A DNA stretch of 64,000 nt from contig NC_134843.1 of assembly GCF_965363235.1 (NCBI RefSeq), positions 88,445,795 through 88,509,794 of the forward strand, given 5' to 3'. Shown here one piece after another: positions 55,749-64,000 of the stretch. Both the position numbers and the translations under genes were made by a program. This DNA is from Mytilus galloprovincialis. Taxonomy: Eukaryota; Mollusca; Bivalvia; Mytilida; Mytilidae. The notes under the pieces were generated by a model that was not told where the DNA came from, searched no databases, and saw only the letters and a program-made list of their open reading frames with translations. Numbering within the stretch: position 1 is the stretch's first letter; each line of letters begins with the position of its first letter.

Positions 55749-58513
55749 TTATTATTGGTAAGGGATATTAAGTCAAATGTAGAGAAAAATAAACACAATG
55801 CACAATTATAAATATTTAATAGTTATGTATATGCAATTTATACTTGTCTTAGACATGATAAACAAATGTATCAAGGCACTAAATGGTCATTCATAATCAT
55901 TCAACAACATTTGGTGACTCTTTCTTATCTTTTCACAGGAAAAAAATAAAGTAATATCAAAAGCTTAAAGAAGATGAAGAAAATGTTTTAAAATAATAGG
56001 CAAGTGACAAGAAATATGATGATCAAAAGCAGTAGTTAAATTTGTTGAATTTCAGCCTTACTGGTTTTGTTTATTTGCACTTTATCTTTACTGAAAAGCA
56101 CAAAATTTGACAACATATTCCTGTTTTAATCACAATAAATATAATTTGGTTAATAAATTTCTTGCATAAAATGATTGGTTTAAATATAAAGGCATGCAAA
56201 TTTGTAAAATGGCATTTACTTAATAATCATACTGGTAATTTAAAACAGGTTGAGGAATGGAGATTTATAAATAGTTACAATCTATACTTTCTTTGGTAGT
56301 CAACAGAACCTCTTAATCTGAGTACAGAGTTAATATATGATTGTCTGTTAATACAAGACTATTTCCAGGTTTGTGGTAGATGATTTAATCCCATGAAATA
56401 CGTTCAATTGGAAGTTAGAAATTGGATGTAAAAAAATATCTTGTACTTTTCTGATTCTAGGGTTAAGCATTTGGTGAGCAAACTTTAAAAAAAATGTGCA
56501 CATAGATATCTAAATATGTTGATCTCCCTAATCAGTTAAATAAACAGTAATGACACAAACATTAATATAATTTCTGTTTTCTCAAATGAGATTACAAGTA
56601 GATTTGTTTCTGTAACGTTATAGATTTTATATCGTTGAAGAATGAAATTAGTGACTTAAAAGTTTGACTAACTACCACAAATTTGGAGGATGCCTTTTAT
56701 TTTGTTAATTTACTTGCATAGTATTACATGTACTGTATAAAATGTACTGGGTATCAACATTTCAAAAGCATACAGTTTTCCTAAATGTTCTGCAATTAAT
56801 GGTCATTATTATTCAAGTTTTGTTTAAGAACCTTACATGTTTCATGTGTAAATTTAGTCAGAAATAGCTCTAATTTGAGCAAATTTGAAACTTAAAAATT
56901 TTGAGAATTAAATTTGGAATAAAACGATAATTACGCTTTCTACAAAACTAATACTGATTACCATTATAAAAAAAATTGAACTTGAATGGAAAAAAACTAT
57001 GAACACAAAGAAAAAAAAATGTCATAATAGATCTTTGTTTTAAATCTAGAATATACCTTTTAAGTGATACATCAGAGCAGATCTTGTATAAACACAACAT
57101 TAAGTAAGCTAATACCAATATCTTTTCATTCTTAGGCCATTTCAATTTGAATATAGATAAGGGGAGACAATCCACAAAGTTCTACGCTGATGTAAACATT
57201 TCTGACTGCTTTTTACAAACTATAAAAGTTAATTCATATTAAATCTTGTTGCAGACCTGCTGCTTAGATAAAGAAATGGCATAAGAAAGAAAGAAACAAT
57301 ATTATCAGCTAGAACTAATATAGCAATAATCATAAATAAATTTGAATTTTTACAATTCCTTTTCCTATTTTACAAGAATTTTCAAAAAAAATTTCTTCCC
57401 AATATATCATATATATGTAAAATAAGTTCACTTGATTTATGTTATCAGGGAAGAAAATTATTTTAGTTTAATCTAATACATACAAGTTATATAATCATGG
57501 CAGTTGATTATACATGTACTATCCTACATCATTTCATTGAAAAAATTGTCATAAATAAATATAAATTAAAATAGCACTTTCTGATGCAAATTACTACAAT
57601 CTGTATGATTTTTAAATTTACAAATTATAATATAAATGAGATCATTTCTGAATAACATACCTTTACTGAATAAATGTACTGCTATAACCACTGACCAATC
57701 CTAGCGGTCATAATAATGAGCATTACTATAAAATGCTTTATGTTATCATTTTTTATGAGCACCTTTGAAGAGTGAATAACAAATTTAAACTGATATGTTG
57801 TTACTAAAAATTATCAAAAGTTTAAATCTTATCAAAAACGTTTCAATATTTTGGTCACAAAATTATTTTTTTTAAGGTTGAATTGAATTTTGAATGGCCA
57901 TGAAAACTAAAATGTAAATTTTTATTAAAAATATATTGTAAGTACCAGTACTTGTACTTCCATGAAACTTTTGTTAGATGATGTATCAAAATAAACAGCA
58001 TATAACTCAATTAAAATGAATAAATTCCAAAAAGTTCAAAATCAAATTGTCCAAAAGGGGAAATAACTCATTATTTCACAATAGAAAATATATGTATTTA
58101 TTCACAATTTTTTTTCTTGAAATTATTGTTGTATTTTAACCTTTGTAGTGGCTTCTTTCTTTTCTGTTTTATCTTTTTAACCTACATGATGGACTAAGTC
58201 ATTTCTAGAATGCATTTAGATTATATACCATGTAGGGTAGAATGGTAACAGAGAAACTGAAAAGGGCCCGTACCTGAAACCTTTCTCAAATTTATAGATT
58301 TAATACAATAATGTAAAATACAAATGAAATATGTCACCTTTTAAAAAAAAATAGCAGAAAAATATACTTTTTGTATTTAGCTTTTTGAAGTGCTGTCAAC
58401 TGTGATGGTTTTATTGCTTATTTCTAACATGATCTCCAAAATCAAAGGAATACTGGTACTTAATAACATTTATAAGACATTTATGTAAGCTTAGTATCAA
58501 GATAAAAAGAGCA
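55749..58513 (-). other. Downstream of BCAR1; probable 3' untranslated region in part
   Basis: AT-rich sequence without genes. The part next to 58513 must include the BCAR1 3' untranslated region; several minus-strand AATAAA hexamers exist and I cannot pick one. Confidence 0.35.
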
Positions 58514-61030
58514 CTATAAAGCAGAAGCCTGTCCTATCACAAGTTTCAGTTCATACGCAGCGTGAGAAACATCGACAACTCTATCCACCATTTCCTGCAC
58601 AGCAGGAATAGATGGGTATTGTAATGCTGCAGTTTTAGTCGCAGATACTGTCAATTTGAGAATATCACATAAATGATTTGCACAATGCATTATTTTATTT
58701 CTAACTTCAATATTCATCAGGTTTCTGTGCAGTGTGTCCCCGATATATACAAGTTTATGAGCGGAAACAACAACGAATTTACTGTTTGATATAAATATTT
58801 TTGGTCCATGTCCACATTCAATACAAGTGAAGAATGCATCGACAGCATTGGTCAGTAAAGTTGAATGAGTATCTAACTGACTTGAATAATAACAGACCAC
58901 TTGTTTATCATTTGGATCTAGTTTGATTGTTGATGGTAGGGAAGTTGGCGACGTTAGTTTGAAATTTCTGTCAACTGGTGTTTTCACAAATAATGGTTCA
59001 GGATTACCTTTGTTGGATAATATATCATCCATGCTATTTGATTTTTTCATGAATTGTTTTGATGGGGAATTTTCTCGCATCGGTGAGCCTGAACGACTCC
59101 CAATTTTAGGAGGTGTTAATTCTCTCATTGGGGATGTTTCTTTCACAGGTTTATCATCCAGATCAGGATGGAGGTTTTGCTGCTCCAATTTTGAATTATC
59201 TATTTTTGTTTTAGAAACATCCGAACCTTCAGGCGAATCCAAGTGCACATAATCGTATTCTTCGATAATTTCATTCTCATCTTTAACGTTATCTTGTGCT
59301 TTATAGGTATCCATTGACATTTGTTTGAATTCTTCAGATAACCTTCTGAAATCTCCTGAATCCCGTTTAAATTCAACAGAAGCAGTCTTTGAATCAAAAC
59401 TCATTGACTTTTTATCTGTTGGTGTTGGTGGCAGCGGTCTTGGTGGTGCAGGCAGGGGTCGGCCTTGAACATTAGTAATACTTGGTTTTGGCAAAACAGT
59501 TGGTTTCTGAGCCACTGGTGGCTTTGGTGGTGTTGAAAAACTATGATTTGAGTCCTGAGCTCTTTTGAACAGTAATGTAGAGTTGCCATGAATGAGTGAA
59601 ACCATCTTTTTAACATCCGTTGTGAGATCTTTTGAAATTGATCCAATTTTGCCTAAATCATCATCTTTTGAAGCATCATTTGACACCAGACTAGATAACT
59701 GCCAATTGATAAAATCTAGATTCTTTAAACATGCCTTGATTTGGTCCAGATTTTGTAACAATGGACATAATTGTTTTGTCAGTTTATTTATGAGTTTCTT
59801 TTCTGGCAGTTTAGCAGAGTTTGCTAATGTACCTTGGGCAAATTCAAGAAATTCTTCCAAAGTTGCCTTTACTTTAGTACATGCTGATTTGATATTGTAC
59901 AAATTAGGTTCCAGAACATCTTTCCTTCGCCAACTACTACTTATAAAGCTACACAATTTTGTTGTAGCCTTTTGCACATCTTGCTGCAGTTTAACCATCA
60001 AATCCATGGCTGCATCAAGATCATAAGGCAATTCATCATAAATTGGAATGTCAGAATTTCTAGAGTCCAAACTACAAATTGATAACCTGTACCCTTCATC
60101 TGTACTTTCAGATGAATCTGATTTTGAGGAAAACATGGAGTCCCTTGTCACTTGTGGTGGAATATCATAAACACCACCACATCTCTCTCCCCTAGTAAGA
60201 GTTCTGTCCCCAGATTTTTCTCTTCTCCTAGATTTACCATCAAGCTCATCAGAAAGAAAGTTCTTTTCATTTTTACGCACAAGTGTATTACTTTTTGGTA
60301 CATCATATATATCATCAATATCATGTTCAATGACAGAGGATTGATCAGCGATATCATAAGCATTTTCAGTGTGCTTTCCCGGACTGATAAAAGAGTCGCT
60401 GTGAGACTTAGGGATGTCATAATCTGCTTTTGGTACATCATAATCCTCCATAGAATCTGTAACAGATTTCTGTTTTTGTGGAGAATCATACATGTCCAAT
60501 CCTGAGTCAGCTGATGGCTGTTTATGATGATTAAAAGGCAAAGCTTGCAGTCTTGATGGAGGTACATCATAAAAGTCATGGGGTGAAATATCCATGCTTG
60601 AACGAGCAGAATCAGTCATGCTTTCCTGATTGGATCCTTGATTTCTACCACTACCATGACTACTTTTGTTTGAAGCACTACTGGATGAAAATGATTCATT
60701 GGATAAATGAGAAAGGTGGGATAAGTTTGACATAATGCTGGAACGATTCGATAGTGATGTTGGAACATCATAGAATTCTGTTGGAAATAAACTCTGTGGT
60801 GTCATTTGATTGTTTTCTTGATTGTGCTGGAAATTCTTCTGTTGTGGTGGAGTGTCATAATCCAATTGTTCAAAACTATTTTGGCTGTTGAGTTTTGGTG
60901 GTGTGTCATAGTTCTCCTGACCTTCTATTGGTTGGGGACGTGTTTGAGGCACATCATAATCCTGTGTTGGCATTTCGGGAGATTCAAAGATAAATTGTTG
61001 TTGGTTTCCTGTCTTCGTTGGTGTTCCAAC
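58514..61030 (-). CDS. BCAR1: p130Cas/BCAR1-family docking protein, last exon (5' part outside window)
   Basis: A single exon of 838 codons plus stop, with a good acceptor (TTTTCAG before 61030) and no in-window partner. From its start: a substrate domain with ten YDxP motifs (five YDVP, two YDTP, two YDIP, one YDSP) that family kinases phosphorylate to recruit Crk SH2 domains; a Ser-rich stretch; a helical bundle (about 320-440; DLDAAMDLMVKLQQDVQKAT onward); a proline cluster with RPLPAPPRPLPPTP for Src-type SH3; EEYDYVHLD, the Src SH2 site of Cas proteins; and the C-terminal FAT-like domain (AVDAFFTCIE, SKFVVVSAHKLVYIGDTLHR, SATKTAALQYPSIPAVQEMV). The N-terminal SH3 domain must be in exons right of 64000. 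The protein links integrin/FAK and Src signalling to actin. NEDD9 and EFS are vertebrate paralogues; an invertebrate would have the single ancestral gene. Confidence 0.93.
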   Translation of the reverse strand, partial: VGTPTKTGNQQQFIFESPEMPTQDYDVPQTRPQPIEGQENYDTPPKLNSQNSFEQLDYDTPPQQKNFQHNQENNQMTPQSLFPTEFYDVPTSLSNRSSIMSNLSHLSHLSNESFSSSSASNKSSHGSGRNQGSNQESMTDSARSSMDISPHDFYDVPPSRLQALPFNHHKQPSADSGLDMYDSPQKQKSVTDSMEDYDVPKADYDIPKSHSDSFISPGKHTENAYDIADQSSVIEHDIDDIYDVPKSNTLVRKNEKNFLSDELDGKSRRREKSGDRTLTRGERCGGVYDIPPQVTRDSMFSSKSDSSESTDEGYRLSICSLDSRNSDIPIYDELPYDLDAAMDLMVKLQQDVQKATTKLCSFISSSWRRKDVLEPNLYNIKSACTKVKATLEEFLEFAQGTLANSAKLPEKKLINKLTKQLCPLLQNLDQIKACLKNLDFINWQLSSLVSNDASKDDDLGKIGSISKDLTTDVKKMVSLIHGNSTLLFKRAQDSNHSFSTPPKPPVAQKPTVLPKPSITNVQGRPLPAPPRPLPPTPTDKKSMSFDSKTASVEFKRDSGDFRRLSEEFKQMSMDTYKAQDNVKDENEIIEEYDYVHLDSPEGSDVSKTKIDNSKLEQQNLHPDLDDKPVKETSPMRELTPPKIGSRSGSPMRENSPSKQFMKKSNSMDDILSNKGNPEPLFVKTPVDRNFKLTSPTSLPSTIKLDPNDKQVVCYYSSQLDTHSTLLTNAVDAFFTCIECGHGPKIFISNSKFVVVSAHKLVYIGDTLHRNLMNIEVRNKIMHCANHLCDILKLTVSATKTAALQYPSIPAVQEMVDRVVDVSHAAYELKLVIGQASAL

Positions 61031-63829
61031 CTGAAAACAAAAGGGATAAAATTAATACATTGCATGAACTGTAATTCTTAAAGATTTAAAATAAAACTGT
61101 CAAGACTTTCAACATAAATGGCAAGCTTTATTCCTGGCTCAGAATATTAACCTGAAAATTCGTGTTGAAGAAACATAGATTCCACAACTGCAACAAGTGC
61201 ATTACAATATTTCTCCACTCGAGACAGTTAGATTTTAATATTTAAAGCGCAAGGCTTGCTGAGCTTTTTAAATAATTAAAACTTAACTGTTGAGAGTGGA
61301 GACATATCGTAATACACAAGTTACAGTGGTGGAATCTGTTTCTCTAATGCTTTTTATCCTTCCTTTTCAAAGATTTGAGGAAAGTTGTGTACTTTTCATG
61401 TGACATCATCAGGCATGGTTGCCTTTTTTTATGACGTCACAATAAGAAAATTCAGAAGAAAACAAGAAAATTTAAAGTCATAATTAATTTTCAACCAATC
61501 ATTTGCCGAGAACATATTTTTTACTGAGTGAGGAGAAATATTTTTCTCACACCGGTCAGGAAATATGAAAATAGCACAAAAATTAAAGAAAGTACATTCT
61601 CAATAAATTGAAAAAATTTGTGTGAGAAGATGCACATTCTCAGTAGAAAAATATGGCCATTTACAAGTACCGAAATACAAAGTCTAATTGTCAATAACTT
61701 CATTCATCTGGCAGAAGATTTATAACTTTTATCAATTGTACATATTATATAATTTTCATATAAAACCATGATATTTTGTAACTTTTCAAATTGCCAAATC
61801 TTATTCTTTATTGCATAACTATATTTCATAATGCATATATCCTCATAAAACTGCCTCAATATCTCCTTGGCTGATTGTCAATATCAACAATCACAATCTA
61901 ATTATAGATAAGACAAACATATTAAACTTTCTTCAGACAAAATATACACAACGGAATGTTTGTCAGTAATGTTATCATTAATTATAATTACAAAATTTTA
62001 CACTAAGTTATTATCAATCAAGCTAAGATAACGAATTAAGCATGGATATAATGATAATTTTTGGCAGTTTTGGCACCTATCTACTTTCATTTTTTGATTG
62101 CATAAATTCTTTCTGCTCTGTTGGGTGTCGAAAATAACCACAAGTTATGCATCTGATAGTATTTATAGGTAATATTTATTAGTCATCAGAATTCTTAAAC
62201 ATGTAAACATGTCTGATGTTTGAAAAATCTAATTGAATCAAACAACAAAAACCTGGAATCAGTGTCAAAAATCTGCCAAATCAAAGAATTGTTCTGAGTT
62301 ATCTCCCTTATATCACTGACAATAAATAACCTGTTTACAGGTCTGGCAGTTTTACTGATATCATGTGATCAAGATAATAACAAATAAACAAATTAATCAA
62401 TCATTGTAATCAACAGCTTCCAAAAAACAACCTGTTTATTGTAAACAATAAACAAATATAATACCTGTCCAAAACAATTATGAATACACAGACTTCAACT
62501 ACCAAAGTGCATTTTGGAAAAAAAACAAAGCAATACTTTTGTATAACCTTACAAGAAAGTACAATTCTATAAAAAGGATATTTGTTCACCAAAAGTTTAT
62601 ATCTATGATTCATACCTGAATATGAAATCAATCAAAGAGTGTTTTTTGTATAATTAACTTTGTATTTTGCACTTTAAATAACACGATTTTAATTCATATT
62701 GGACTTTTAAAAATTGATCCCTCCCACCCTATGAGATGTAAATATATGTCTCAATATAACTTTAAAATTGCAAAATCAGACATGTAATAATTTTGAATAC
62801 AGAATAGAGAATTTTACAATACATCATTTTTTACTAAGTTCAAATCAATTCATATTAAACATAATACAATCCATCAAACACCCTCCCCAAGTTACGTTAA
62901 GCTTCTATAAGCCTTCAGAATCTTGATATAAAAAGATGCAGTATAAATATTGTCATTTCTAACATGTAAATTATGTATTTACCTTGTAAGGATGTATAAA
63001 GAAGTCTACACTTTGTAGGTAAATTAGTAACAATGGACAGGTTGTTTTACTTATGCAGACTTTTACAACTTTTTTTTTTCTGTCTGTGAGAAAAGTATAG
63101 AAAAACAAACAAATGCACTTATATCATTAAAAGAAATAAATCATGCATAAATTTGAGTTATCTGCACTGAACAAAACCACTTGAGAAAAAGAAGCCAAGA
63201 ATTTTATCTCTATTTAAAATCTTTAATGAGTCCTTTGTTTCCTTTAAAACAATGGAGATCAGTCATTGCATATTTGTCAAGCGACAAACCATGTAAATGT
63301 GGCGAACATCCTGTGAACAACCCCAAGCACCTCTTTAACCCAGATTTTATTCAAATCCTCGACACCTGAAAAATTGTATTGAAAAGTTGAGTCTAGTCTT
63401 CCATGTTTTTGGCACTTGGTATATATGTTTACCTTGTATATACCTAGTAGTGTCTACCACACCTTATTAGGAGAATTTCTATAAGTTCTCAAATATTGGG
63501 ATATCAAAACGTAAACTTAATACAAACAGAAGTTTATAACACACCTAAACACTTTATGGTTCAATGAGAACTCACAACAACAGAAAATTTGGTCAAATAT
63601 CTATCTTAGGTTTCTTTCTTTATGACAAATATGGGATATATACAAATAAACATACCAACAAATCTTATGCACAAATAGTGAAAATTTGTTTATTACAACC
63701 AAAAGAGTAAATTTCAATGAAAATTTGTTTTTTACAACCAATAAGAGTATATTTCAAAGAGAATGCATCAAGTTTCTAAATATATCCTGATGGAGAGCCT
63801 GACAATTATATGTAGGATAAAGTATACAA
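61031..63829 (-). other. BCAR1 intron, nothing else recognised
   Basis: AT-rich; no second BCAR1 exon (no SH3 motif such as ALYDN or WW/G.VP in either phase that I can see). The 62-aa frame at 63181-63369 contains KPCKCGEHPVNNPKHLF, a Cys pattern that could be a transposon scrap, but it is not supportable as a gene. Confidence 0.5.
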
Positions 63830-64000
63830 TAGGAGATGTCGTATGATTGCCAATGAGACAACTATCCACCAGAGTTCAAATGAGGAAGATCAAAAAAATT
63901 ATAGGTCACTTACAGTATGTCTTTAACAATGAGGAAAACCCATATCATTTAGTCAGCTATAAAAGTCCAGACCAGGATATATTGGATCATTTAGTCAGCT
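63830..64000 (+). repeat. 'GATGTGG' repeat, cut by window edge
   Basis: AATAGGAGATGTCGTATGAT, TGCCAATGAGACAACTATCC, TTATAGGTCACTTACAGTAT, TTTAGTCAGCTATAAAAGTC; continues to the end of the window. Confidence 0.8.

Noticed and set aside
63181-63369. 62-aa frame with KPCKCGEHPVNNPKHLF
   Set aside because: Cys pattern hints at a transposon tail, but too short and isolated to name.

Overview
The window looks like the genome of a bivalve mollusc, most likely a marine mussel of the Mytilus type. It is AT-rich, its genes have long introns with GT-AG borders, and it is full of dispersed repeats I recognise from mussel sequence: a 'GATGTGGTATGATTGCCAATGAG' class, a 'CCCACCTACGATAGTAGAGG' class, an 'AGCTCACCTGGCC' class and a hammerhead-ribozyme tandem repeat. 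No species call can be proved from sequence reading alone.

Four host genes can be supported. Coactosin-like protein (COTL1; 1072-6130, +, 4 exons, 142 aa) binds actin. TDP-43 (TARDBP; 18558-24379, +, 4 coding exons, 436 aa) is a nuclear RNA-binding protein, here with an unusual Arg/Asp-rich block between RRM2 and the Gly-rich tail. Arginine methyltransferase 7 (PRMT7; 33346-52284, +, 14 exons, 693 aa) was followed exon by exon, with reading phase agreeing at every junction. The last exon of a p130Cas/BCAR1 family docking protein lies on the minus strand (58514-61030); its SH3-coding 5' exons lie beyond the right edge. The genes are not an operon, and nothing ties their functions together beyond neighbourhood.

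Layout: 1-1000 repeats; 1-6.5 kb COTL1; 6.6-18.4 kb a graveyard of mobile DNA (a candidate solo LTR, Penelope-like reverse transcriptase pieces, a monomeric repeat carrying nuclear-receptor-like half-sites, a 3.4-kb TTAA-flanked element with 19-bp terminal inverted repeats, and a broken RNase H-bearing LINE); 18.6-24.4 kb TARDBP; 24.4-33.3 kb intergenic repeats, a LINE tail and a large palindrome; 33.3-52.3 kb PRMT7; 52.3-58.5 kb intergenic; 58.5-61.0 kb BCAR1 exon; the rest is its intron.

The most interesting part is PRMT7. Its introns carry (i) a 33-copy, 71/72-bp minisatellite made from the 3' end of exon 7 with its splice donor, so every unit repeats a usable-looking donor and an acceptor-like site; (ii) a 66-bp minisatellite of about 25 units in intron 8; and (iii) a 356-bp tandem array in intron 12 with four hammerhead ribozymes on the antisense strand plus a cUUCGg hairpin, i.e. 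a retrozyme-like element able in principle to release circular RNAs. Ribozyme copies alternate between two stem II versions. The array starts about five bases after the exon 12 donor.
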